A DNA stretch of 64,000 nucleotides, from the NCBI GenBank assembly GCA_011947345.1, contig JAAVTG010000114.1, forward strand, positions 81,150-145,149, in the 5' to 3' direction. The notes beneath the pieces are model-generated. The model worked only from the letters and a program-made list of their open reading frames with translations. It was not told where the DNA came from and ran no database searches. The position numbers were made by a program, and so were the translations under genes. The stretch comes from Phytophthora quininea. Taxonomy: Eukaryota; Oomycota; Peronosporomycetes; Peronosporales; Peronosporaceae. Below, in pieces: positions 42,279-53,181 of the stretch (position 1 is the stretch's first letter; every line of letters starts with the position of its first letter).

Positions 42279-44539
42279 CCGACAAATCCCAAGAGCTGGC
42301 GTCAACTTACTCCGTCTTCGGATGAGCTAGGATGTCTTCAAGGACAACATATCTATTATTTTTACCCACGTTGAGCGACAACTCGGCATCCCGGCTAGAA
42401 AGCTCAGATAAACACGGCTCTAGTACCAATGAGCTACAATTATTGATACGCTGGAGTGCTATAAAACAAGGCACTAACCGGGCTACCACTCGAAGCCACG
42501 TTCTCCTTAGCTAAGTACAAGTTCGGACCCTCGATCGGGTTACTGGCATTTTCGGGAGCCACCGAACACGGCGCACAACGCCTCCTCCTCATTCAACACG
42601 CTCTTCTCGTCGTTCGTACGCTTGTCCTTCATCGCGTCCAGCTCCGCCTGCATGAACACCTTCATCACCACGCGACCCACCAAACTCCGCTTCATCTTGC
42701 CCAGCGACGGCACGCCGTCCCAAACGCGGTGGACCGACCCGTCCAGATAGCGCTGCGGCTGCACCGGGCCCTCAACCTTCTCGGCGAGAGCAGGCTTTTC
42801 ACCCGTCTTTTTGAACGCGGCCACCGCCTCGTGCGGGTATGCGAACCAGCGCAGCCACTCGTGACTTGCCACCAGCTTCTGACCCTCGACCACCTCCTCG
42901 GCCGACGCGGCCTCCTTCATGCACGCGTCCGCCAACACGGCAGCCTGCTCGAGGTTCTCGCGGCGGTGGGCCTCGATGTTGTAAATCGGAGCAGCGCACA
43001 CCGACGCGCGCACAGTCTCCGCGTCGTCGAACTGCATGCTCGACAGGTACTTCTTGGCCGGGAACGACGACTGCGAACGGGACTCGTGACGCCACGCGCC
43101 ATTGTGCGGGTCGTACTCGTACTGCGGCAGGAACTTCCAGCCGTGGTCGGCCACGAAGGTAACCGCGTCCAGGACGTACTCCACCTCGGCGGCGTCCGCG
43201 AAGTACGGAAAGCTCATGCGGGACACGCCTGGCTTCAGCACCTCGTCCTTCGCCACCACCGCGTAGCCCAGAGCCACGATGTGCTCGCGGCTCAGACCCA
43301 GCAGTCGGGCTCCGAACGGACCGGCGCACTGGCAGCCGCCGCGAGCCTGGATGCCGAACAGGTCGTTCAGCAGCGCGCACACGAAGTTGTGGTGCAGGAA
43401 CCGGTCGCCGAAGCGCACCAGGAACGAGAACACCGGCAGCCGGTCCACGTTGTCGTGGCCCAGCAGCACGATGTGGTCGTTCTGACCTAGCACCTCCTTC
43501 ACGCGTTTCACGTGCTGGCGCTCCAGGTCCATGATGTGTTTGGGACCCACGCGCTGCTTGAGCTCGAAGGCGAGACCGAGACGGATGCTGCCCAGGATGT
43601 CGGGGTGCCGCCCTCCTCGCGCTCCACCTTGTTGGCGAGGTAGCTATGGGCCTTCTCCGTGACGAACAGCACGGTACCGCCACCAGGCATCGTCGGCACC
43701 TCGTTTTGCATCAAACTCCTTTTGACCACCAGCACACCGGGAGAGCCCGGCCCGCCGACGAACTTGTGGCCCGAGAAGAACACGGCGTCCTTGTACGCCA
43801 GCTTGTCCTTCGGGTTCATGTCGATGTCGACGTACGGCGCGCACGTCGCGTAGTCCCAACACGACAGGGCGCCGTATTTGTGAAGCAGCGTGGACACCTT
43901 GTTGACGTCCGCCAGCATTCCGGTGAGGTTGGACGCCGCGGCGAACGTGCCGATCTTGAGCGGGCGACCCTCGTAGCTCTGCAGCTGGCGCTCCAGCTCC
44001 TTCAGGTCGAGGCCGCCGGTCGTGGCCTCCGGGATCTCCACCACGTCGACCGCCATGAGCTCGCGCCACGGCAGCAGGTTCGAGTGGTGCGAGAACGGAC
44101 ACGTGAAGATCACTGGGCGTTTGTTGGGGCGGTGGTGGCGACGCATGTTGTTGAGACCCAGGGCCGTGATGAACTTGTTGATGGCGCTGGTGCAGCCCTG
44201 GCCCGAGAAGATGACCACGTCATGGGGTCCGCTGCCGCGGAGGCGTGCGTTCACCGCCTTGGCGATGATCTGGCGAGCCTCCTCGCGGAACGACGTCGTC
44301 TGCAGCCCCGTCACCGACGTGGTGGTGTGCGTGTTGCCGTACGTCGGCATGACCTCGTTGCGCATGAACTGCTCGATACTCTCGATGGCCTTGCCGCTGG
44401 CCGTGTAGTCGGCGTAGCACTGCGCCTTGGTGCCGAACGGCGACTCGAACGGCATGTTGCGGCCGATCATGTTGTCGGCGATGTCGTGCAGCAGCTGCTC
44501 GTCGAGCGGTTCAACTTCTCCTTCGTCGTCGACTTCTGC
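42279..44539. repeat. Right unit of the direct repeat (aminotransferase copy 4 with 3' flank)
   Basis: Direct copy of 39258-41514 in the same orientation. The unit also shares most of its coding part with copy 2 (35760-37730) in inverted orientation. Confidence 0.92.
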
Positions 44540-44887
44540 CTCAACGTCATCGTCGTCACCTCCCACAGACGAGGTCGCGGTGGCCACCGTCATGCGGCGG
44601 TCGCTTTCCTTGAGGACAGCGGCGGCCAATTGAGCATCCATGCTGGGGGTCGGTATTTGTCTATCTGCGATGCTGTTGGAGCTGGACGAGGTCACCGAGG
44701 CGCTCTCGCTGTTGTCGTCGCCGTCCTTTTGGTCGACGCGCTCGGCCTCCATGTCGATGGAGGAGGTCGCGGTGTTGGCGAACGGGTTCGAGTTGGACGA
44801 CGACAGGTCCTCTATCTCATCCTTGGGCAGCGTTGCGAGCAGGCTCCGACGCGGCAAGGAGCTCTCATCGACACTGCAGCGCAACAT
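42540..44887 (-). CDS. Class-V aminotransferase (cysteine desulfurase-like), copy 4
   Basis: Starts at 44887 (MLRCSVDESSLPRRSLL), with a 110-residue Ser/Asp-rich N-terminus unlike copy 2, then the same PLP core (YADYTASGKAIES, SGHKFVGGPGSPGVLVVK, RGGCQCAGPFGARLLG) and the tail ending CAVFGGSRKCQ. Only one break: GGGG at 43602-43605 (plus) where copy 2 has five, which shifts the frame just after EREEGGTP. Downstream, the frame is open to the stop. The whole C-terminal half is therefore intact, and a single homopolymer undercall would explain everything. Sequence is nearly identical to copies 2 and 3, implying recent duplication or conversion. Confidence 0.8.
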
Positions 44888-46168
44888 GGCGATGACCAAC
44901 GCCTACAGGCACGACGCAGCGCGAATGGAGGAGGATCCACACCAGAGCTGTTACGCTTGGCGAGATATTGAAAAATGACCATCCTGCTGGCAGGTCGCAA
45001 AAGGTGAGTATCTCCTCCAGAGGCTTTGCCCAGCGGCGAGCCTCAGCATTCAGAGCGGGAGCGAGGGAGTCAAGCGACGCAACGCACGCCCTGAGCGGCT
45101 GTCCAAAGTCACAGCTCTACAACCAGGAGAAAAGGCTCGGCGATGGCAATTGTCCAGGTCACGTTTGACGCTGCAGCGAGTAGAAACCACAACTCGAGTT
45201 GCATGTCCACTCGTCAACGATTTGCGTTTTGCAGACGGGCGTCGGATCGCGACGATGTTCCTTGGTCAAGGTGATCAACAAGCGCCGGATGGTTGCTCCA
45301 GATGGGTACTGGCGCCATCTGAGAGCTTTCCTGCAGAGCAGAGCAACACGAAAGCGCCGCTGGGCAAGCACCTTCCACGGCGGGCCATGGTTGCCATGGC
45401 CCGCTGCCCGCTGGGCGGAAGCACCCCGAGCGGTGGACCTTGCAACGGCGGGAAGCGAGACCGGGACCAGCCCTCGCTCGGCGGCCCTAGCTGATCCCTT
45501 GGCGGCATCAATCCCTCGGCGACGCGGCAACGGGCAGCACGCCAGGCGTAGAGCGCGCACGGCCAGCAGGACCGTCGCAGGAAACCCGAGCCGAGATTGC
45601 AGCTGGGGCTCGGCGGGCATCTTTCGTACAGCTCCACCGGCAGTACGCTCGAGGGTGTTGGCCACCCTTGACGTGCGTCGAGATGATCAGCGAGCCTCAC
45701 GCTGCCCTCGGGACCTCGTCCTGGTCGCGAGGACCCCAGCGACCGCGCGCAAGTTGGCCATCGTAGGGGCAGCATAGCCATCCGTTCTGCTGATCTGCCC
45801 ACGCGAACGTTCCCGTAGCGGAGTTCAAGCTCGCTGTGCACCGCCGGGCAAAACCGACTCTTGCTGCAGAGCTCAGGTTGGTCACGCATATTGCACGGCA
45901 AGCCAACGACGCCGGCGCTCTCTACGGTCGAGTCTCCCGAGTCCATGCTGCCGTGTCGAGTTCACCGTTGCCGTTGTGCCGGTCTCGCGTTACGCCGCTG
46001 CAGACCCCTGGCATGAATCGACAATGCGCCACGTGGGACCCGATGCCTAGCGGTGGGGTGATCGGCGTACCATTTCGGATGTGTCAATTCCGTTGACAAC
46101 GGCTCAAGAACACATCAGACTCCACCTCGCGGATATTGGACCGCCCCCCTTGCAGTCTCCAAACTCAC
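44888..46168. other. Long stretch without a recognised gene, partly GC-rich
   Basis: 45,280-45,950 is strongly GC-rich with long overlapping frames on both strands (minus 45275-45946 is 223 codons). They are rich in Arg, Pro, Ser and Leu and show no domain, signal peptide or splice signature. It could be a decayed transposable element or a captured fragment. Confidence 0.4.
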
Positions 46169-46580
46169 ATGTCAAACTCTGCTGATCTTCCTCGTCCAAC
46201 ACCAGTGATGGAGCTTGCTGCACGAAATACGCTATATTGTCAAGACTTTACCGATTGTCGGGATTTGGACAGGCTTAAGCTCACCGAACTCCAGCATTTC
46301 CTGTGCAGTTGTAAAGCCAATCATGCCTCGGCGCTAGTCGCGAGAATGCATGAACAGGACGATGGATATGCTCGAGATTGGCACGAAAGCTCTGTCAAGT
46401 TGATGAAAGTGCTGGGAGCACATATTCCGCACGGAATCACAGATCGCTTTCGCTCTGCCGAGCGTCATTGTTGAACTGAGCAATGTAATCGCCGAACGAA
46501 CGCAGGAGAAACTCAAAATGACCTACTTACAACGCGCCGAACACATAGCATTTGCAGTGGACTCGGACTACGACGACTAA
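46169..46580 (+). CDS. Small hypothetical protein
   Basis: From the ATG at 46169 about 90 residues are open (SADLPRPTPVMELAARNTLY, then LTELQHFLCSCKANHASAL). Near 46450 the plausible coding frame shifts to LPSVIVELSNVIAERTQEKL and ends SDYDD at the TAA at 46580. It is mostly helical, with no signal peptide or known domain. It might be one intact gene of about 137 codons with an indel, or a relic. Confidence 0.35.
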
Positions 46581-46727
46581 GTTATGATACGGTCTAACTA
46601 CGTTTGAGGGTGCGGCTAGCACGCTCGGAACACGGTGGCGGGACTTGCGTCCGTCCCGCCTCGCGAATAACCCCTCTTTGGGGTGGTGGTCTTGATCGAT
46701 GGGTGCTGGGCTCGAATCGAACGTCGC

Positions 46728-48863
46728 TCAGACCGTTGGCATGTAGTGCTTGAGCATTAGCCGTCCCATCTTACTCCTCTTGAGCTTAGACATCGATGGT
46801 ATGCCATCCCAGACGTGGTTGATCGAGTCGTTCAGATACAGCTGCGGCTGGCACGGTCCGGTAATCTTCTCCGTCAACGTCGCCTTCTCGCCGTGTTGTT
46901 TGTAGTCCGAGACAGCCTCGTAGGGGTAGACGAACCACCGCAGATACTCGTGCTTCTTCGGGATGCTCTGGCCCTTGCGGAAAATCTCCTTCAAGCCGGC
47001 CTCCTTCATGCAGGCCTCGGCCAGCTTGGCGGCCTGCTCCAGGTTTTCGCGTCGGTGCGCTGCAATGCTGCGGATCGGCTCGACACGCTGCGGCGAGCTG
47101 GTGGTGGTGGTGGCGTCATTGAAGAATCGCAGCTCGGATAAACAACGTTGCGCCGGGGCGTTTGCACCCGTGTGGCGCCACACCGCCGTTTGGATGTCGA
47201 AGTCGTACTGCGGCAAAAACTTCCAGCCGTGGTCGGCGACAAAGTGCACCGCGTCCAAAATGTACTCGACCTCGGCGTCGTCAGCAAAGTACGGGAAGCT
47301 CACGCGCACCACACCAGGCTTGAGCACCTCGTCCTTGTCGACAACGGCGTTGCCGATTGCGATGGTGTGGTCCTTGCTGACGCCGAGTAGGCGAGCTCCG
47401 AACGGACCGGCGCACTGACACCCGCCACGTGCTTGGACGCCGAAGAGGTCGTTCAGCAACGCGCAGATGAAGTTGTGGTGCAAGAAGCGCTCGCCGTAAC
47501 GCATCAGCAGCGAAAAAATCGGCAGTTGGTCCACATCGTCGCCGTGACGACCCAGCAGCACGACGTGCTTGTTCTCGCCCAGCGACTGGCGCACACGTTG
47601 AACGTGGCGACGCTCTTGTGCCATGATCCGCTTCGTCCCCACGCGCTGCTTGAGTGAAAAGGCGAGACCGAGACGGATACTACCTAAGATGTCGGGGTGC
47701 CGCCCTCCTCGCGCTCCACGATGTCTTTCAAGTAGCTGTGAGCTTTCTCAGTCACAAACATCACGGTGCCGCCGCCGGGCATCGTCGGCACTTCATTCTT
47801 CATCAGCCGCTTCTTGACCACCAGCACGCCAGGAGCCTGGGCCACCGACGAACTTGTGGCCCGAGAAGAAAATGGCATCCTTGGACGCCATCTTGTCCTT
47901 GGGATTCATGTCGATGTCGACGTACGGCGCGCACGTTGCGTAGTCCCAGCAAGCCAGCGCTCCATGTTTGTGCAGTAGCTTGGATACCTTGTCAACGTCC
48001 GCCAGTAGCCCCGTGAGGTTCGCCGCCGCAGTGAACGAACCGATCTTGATCTTGCGACCGCCGTGGTTCTTGAGTTGTCGCTCCAGCTCCTTGAGGTCGA
48101 GACCGCCGGTGGTGGCTTCGGGGATTTCCACAATGTCTGCTGCGAGGCTTTCGCGCCACGGCAGCAGGTTCGAGTGGTGGGAAAAGGGTCCTGTGAACAC
48201 CACGGGCCGCTTGGACGACATGTGGAAGCGCTTGGCAGAGTTCAGTCCGAGCGCGGTGATGAACTTGTCGATGGCGCTGGTACAGCCCTGGCCAGCGAAC
48301 AGCACCACGTCGTGAGAAGGTCGAGCGTTGACTGCCCGAGCGATAATTTGGCGAGCCTCCTCTCGAAACGCCGTCGTCTGCATTCCCGTCACCGACGTGG
48401 TGGTGTGCGTGTTGCCGTATGTCGGCATGACATTGCTTCGCATGAACTGCTCGATGCTCTGGAGCGACTTGCCGCTGGCCGTGTAGTCGGCGTAGCACTG
48501 CGCCCTGGTGCCGAACGGCGACTCGAACGGCACGTTGCGGCCGATTAAGTCGTTCGCAATGCTCTGCAGCACTTGGGCCTCGCTCTCGTCGTCCACAACT
48601 TCTTCCTCGGTGTCGACGCAAATGCTGTTGTCCCGGGCGGTAGACGAGTTAGAATTGCCTTCGTCCTCGACGGCGAACGAGGTGGTCGACATCCCCAGCG
48701 GGTCGACCTCCGAGCTGCGGATGCTCACGCTCAGCGCCTTCTCTTTCTCGCGGATCATCGAGCTGTTGAGACTGCTCCCCGATTCCGAGACGCGGAAGAC
48801 CTGCGAGATCCACGGCGTGGGGAGCGACGCCGCGGTGCTTTCCTCTTGAGTGGTGGGCGCCAT
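46728..48863 (-). CDS. Class-V aminotransferase (cysteine desulfurase-like), copy 5
   Basis: Starts at 48863 (MAPTTQEESTAASLPTPW). A Ser/Glu-rich N-terminus is followed by YADYTASGKSLQSIEQF, YGNTHTTTSVTGMQTTAF, AGQGCTSAIDKF, HHSNLLPWRESLAAD, CWDYATCAPYVDIDMNP, SGHKFVGGPGS (PLP Lys) and RGGCQCAGPFGARLLGVSK, ending LMLKHYMPTV. It is clearly diverged from copies 2-4 through most of its length. Two breaks: one base lost near 47838 (C run), and GGGG at 47694-47697, the same site as in copies 3, 4 and 6. No TtcA part. Likely functional if the breaks are technical. Confidence 0.8.
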
Positions 48864-50206
48864 GTTTGCAAATGGAGACGCGCTCGACCAGCAAGACCAG
48901 CGAGCGGCGAACGACGAGCTACGCGTCCGCAGGGTTTTGGAAAGTGTCAACTCTGGTCGAGGTTTGGTGAGGGTTTCGCGAGGTCTGCCAGCATGGGCGG
49001 GTAGACTCGAATGCGTGCCGCTCTCACCGCTTTGTCCTCGCTTGGCCAGCGCCGCAATATCGCCGGCAACTCGGCGCACGAGCGACGATCGGTGGGGGTC
49101 AGGCAGGGGGCCGTTGAGCTCCGCGAGTTGAGCTGCCGCCGGCTCTTACATGCGCCGAGGCACAACAACCATGCAAAGACAAACCGAGACTTCAAACTTT
49201 GCCCGGATGGAGATCCGATCGAGCGATTTGACTGGGGGCGGCGTAAAAGCCGCCGGTGTCGACTGCGTCTTTCCAAGCGCAAACATGACATCCCGATGGC
49301 CCCCAGGGCCTTCCGGCTGGTCAGGCGCCGCCCCTGCGGCTCGCAGCGGACTATTCTCAGGAATACGGAGACCGAGGTCAGGCACGGTTGATCACTAGAG
49401 ATGCAAATGCGGCGGAGAAGCAGGAAGTGAAGAAGTAGGAGATCCAGCCACACATTTTGCAGCAGACCGACAGAGAAACGAATTGTGCTGTACGTTGAAC
49501 ACGATTGAACACGAAAAGCATTGTATTTTGCGTTGGTGCAGCAGTGCAACCCGTTCAGGCGTGCGATTGTCGCGGTCCAAGCCGCGCGAGGTAAAGCGGA
49601 CAGATGCCGTGAAGGTCTCGGCTCGAACACTGCAGCACCGAAGGCACAAACGTTACTCGCCTCAATTCGGTGTTGCCACCAAAGACAACGATGGAAGTCG
49701 CCTCGACATCTTCGCTTTCGCTGCTTGCGCGGCCAGGGAGGATACTCAGCCTGCGTCAAAGTGATGAAGGTTTTGCATCAGAGATGTTATTTTGCCTAGC
49801 CGCATTGTCGAGCCTCCCGACGCTCCTGCACATCGCTCCCCAGATGCCTGGCGTGCCGGTGGCAAACTTGCCTGGCTCGGGCGTGAACATGAACAGCAGC
49901 ACCGATTGCACGACATAACAGTTCAACGACTCGAGTGCAAGCTCGAAAAGGTGACCACCCGCACCCAGCAGGGTAGCGAATGTGGTTAGTTATGCTCAAC
50001 TGGGCCTTCTACATGGCAACAAGAACTACCTCTCGACGAGTCTACAGGGATCGACGTAGGGGTCGTGATTGCAAAGAAGTTCGAGTAGAGAGAATGCTGC
50101 AGCCAACAGTAACGCTGGCGGAGCATTTTGCGATGGAGGCATTCCAGAACAGTAGCTGCAATAAACTTGTGCATGAATGAACATTAACTATCGTCGCGGC
50201 GATACC
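48864..50206. other. Intergenic region between aminotransferase copies 5 and 6
   Basis: About 1.3 kb. Several overlapping frames of 80-120 codons on both strands, none with a recognisable domain, clear start context or splice pattern. Nothing structured seen. Confidence 0.4.
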
Positions 50207-52346
50207 TCACTCATCGTCCGAATCGTCGACAGGCTTTATCTCCATCATGTACGATGTGTCTTGTCTTGGCAGGCAGTACCGGTTGATGAGCATCCGAGCC
50301 ATCATTTTCAACGGGTGCCGCTTCATCACCGCCATGGTCGGCACGCCATCCCAGACGTGGTTGATGGCCGGATCAAAGTAGCGATGCGGTTGGCAAGGGC
50401 CACAGATCTCTTCCGAGAGCGGCGGCTTGTCGCCGGTTGCCTGGAATGCGTCGACGGCCTCGCTCGGATACGCGAACCACCGCAGCTCCTCGAAGCTCTC
50501 CGATACTGCCTCGCTCTGCTGGTAGTCCGACTTTGCCGCGTCTTGAATGCACTGGTCTGCGAGTTCTGCTGCCAGTTCAAGGTTATGCTGGCGATGAGAA
50601 ACCACGTCTTGCAGCGGTTCAGTGACAGTCGACGACCGAATGGACTCGACGTTCACGACCTGCATCCCCGAGAGAGACTTCCTAGCCTGGGGACCCTCGT
50701 CGCTGCGCGAAACGTGGCGCCAAACGCCCGTTCTGCAGCTGAAATCATATTCGGGCAGGAACTTCCAGCCGTGGTCGGCCACAAAATGCACCGCGTCCAA
50801 GACGTACTCGACCTCCTTTTCATCAGCAAAGTACGGGAAGTTCATACGAGAGGCTCCAGGCTTGAGCACCTCGTGCTTGGCGACGACAGCATGGCCCAAG
50901 GCAATAATATCGCTCCGACTGAGACCGAGCAGACGTGAACCAAAGGGGCCAGCACATTGACATCCGCCGCGAGCTTGGACACCAAACAGGTCGTTCAGCA
51001 GTGCGCACACGAAGTTGTGGTGCAGGAATCGATCGCCAAAGCGGATCATCAACGAGAAGATGGGGAGCTGGTCAACATCGTCAGTCTGTCGTCCAAGTAT
51101 CACAATATTCTTATTGCGACCAAGGGACTCGCGCACGTGACGAACGTGCTGGCGCTCCAGGTCCATGATGTGTTTGGGACCCACGCGCTGCTTGAGCTCG
51201 AAGGCGAGACCGAGACGGATGCTGCCCAGGATGTCGGGGTGCCGCCCTCCTCGCGCTCCACCTTGTTGGCGAGGTAGCTATGGGCCTTCTCCGTGACGAA
51301 CAGCACGGTACCGCCACCAGGCATCGTCGGCACCTCGTTTTGCATCAAACTCCTTTTGACCACCAGCACACCGGGAGAGCCCGGCCCGCCGACGAACTTG
51401 TGGCCCGAGAAGAACACGGCGTCCTTGTACGCCAGCTTGTCCTTCGGGTTCATGTCGATGTCGACGTACGGCGCGCACGCCGCATAGTCCCAGCAAGCCA
51501 ACGCACCGTACTTGTGAAGCAGCGTGGACACCTTGTCAACGTCGACCAGCATTCCGGTGAGGTTGGACGCCGCGGCGAACGTGCCGACCTTGAGTGGTCG
51601 GTTCTGGTGGAGCTGAAGTTGTCGCTCCAGCTCGCTAAGGTCGAGACCACCGCCCTCCGCTTCAGGAATCTGCACTTCGTCGGCACATGGACTCTCGCGC
51701 CACGGCAGCAGGTTGGAGTGGTGCGAGAACGGACATGTGAAGATGACCGGGCGTTTGCTGGCACGATGGCGACGTCGACCTTTGTTGATACCGAGCGCGG
51801 TCACGAGCTTGTTGATGGCGCTGGTGCACCCTTGCCCAGCGAAGATGACAACGTCCTTGGACGCTTGAGCGTTTACAGCATTGGAGATGGTTTGGCGGGC
51901 TTCCTCTCGAAACGAGGTGGTTTGTAACCCCGTCACGGACGTGGTCGTGTGGGTGTTGCCGTAGGTGGGCAGGACCTGGTCGTGGATGAAGTGCTCGATG
52001 CTCTCGAGCGACTTGCCGCTGGCAGTGTAGTCGGCGTAGACTTGTGCCTTGACTCCGAAGGGCGAGTCGAATGGAATGTTGCGACCGATCACGTTGTCGG
52101 CCACGGCGTGCAGAAGTTGCTCGACAGCCTCGTCGTCTTCAAGGGAAGCGCAGCGTTTAGCGAGGTGGTGTCCAAAGTGGAAGACGCGCAGTCGGTGGAG
52201 GGCTCCGATAGTTTCGCATCTCCTTCTTCTACTTGCCGCTTTTGGACGGGAAGAGAAGTTGGGCCCGCTCGAGGTTGCTTCAAAGTTTTCGTAGGCGCGA
52301 AAGTGTCGCTCGAAAGAGTCTCGATCTCTAGGTTGTTGCACACCAT
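50207..52346 (-). CDS. Class-V aminotransferase (cysteine desulfurase-like), copy 6
   Basis: Starts at 52346 (MVCNNLEIETLSSDTFAPTK). A frame slip near 52143 (C/T run) leads into LEDDEAVEQLLHAVADNVIG. The core has YADYTASGKSLESIEHF, YGNTHTTTSVTGLQTTSF, HHSNLLPWRESPCAD, CWDYAACAPYVDIDMNP, SGHKFVGGPGSPGVLVVK and RGGCQCAGPFGSRLLG. The end is TSYMMEIKPVDDSDDE. Most of the gene differs from copies 2-4, but 51143-51478 is identical to them, including the four-base G run (51236-51239) that breaks the frame after EREEGGTP. That tract looks transferred from a copy 3/4-like donor. Confidence 0.8.
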
Positions 52347-53181
52347 CGGCTGCTGTGGACTTAAGCGCTTGCGGGGTTGGCGATAGATTGGAGAATGATC
52401 GATCTGCTCAAATGCTCGCCTGAAGGGCCAGCAGCCTTGTTTGGACGCCGGCGGCACCGTTCCGCTGAGCGCGATCAGTGTGCTGCTACCTCTACAAACT
52501 TTGTGATTTCGTGTGCAGCGCGTCGCTCCATTCCTTATTTCCAAGGTATGCACCTCCATAGATCGATGAAGATGGTGCGATACCGCCGTTGCAGGGCTTG
52601 TAATCGAGTTGGTCAGGCACACTGCGGCAAGGCCAGGGCGATCCCGCCGTTGCAGGGCCTGCGTTCAGTCCGTCAGGCATGCGGGGCAAGTCCGGGCACT
52701 GCAGCTGCACCATGACAATCCCCACCACTTCCAATGTGGAGCCCTGCAATTGTATGTACCCGACGAACTTATGTGTCTTTAACCAGTGGTGAAAGGCTCT
52801 GCAGGATCGTAGACGCATTTGAGTATCTCGCGACACGAATTCCCATGCAAGACGATCGCTGCTGCCTGACCACCGTCTCGGGGCATCCAAGCGGTCGGAT
52901 TACGATCAAGGAGCGAAGCCATTTCTCAAATCGTTTGACGAGCGGCGGGTCACTGCAACCTCAAATCCCCTGAGCAAGGTCAGTCATTCTGCACAATGCG
53001 CATCATCTCGAAGCACTTTGTCGCCAACTTGCAACGCCGTCGGATACGATCCAGCAAGGCCAGACAAAAACGTTGGGGAAGTTCTTTCGTGGCAGTATTT
53101 GAAGGCCAAGACGCACACTCATTCCACTTTCAACTCCCACCTTGAGTTCCAGTCAGGATCGTGGCGATTCAACCAGCCAAC
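52347..53181. other. Intergenic with a short tandem repeat
   Basis: No gene recognised. Contains the two-unit repeat at 52577-52698. Confidence 0.4.
52577..52698. repeat. Imperfect tandem repeat, two 61-bp units
   Basis: Units at 52577-52637 and 52638-52698 each begin GCGATnCCGCCGTTGCAGGG and contain GTCAGGCA. They differ at about a dozen positions. Confidence 0.6.

Noticed and set aside
39258..44539. Direct repeats considered as LTRs of a retrotransposon
   Set aside because: The repeat contains a host enzyme gene and the 765-bp spacer has no gag-pol.
43646..44971. 441-codon open frame on the plus strand
   Set aside because: Antisense of aminotransferase copy 4; the same shadow recurs opposite each copy because GC-rich codons suppress stops.
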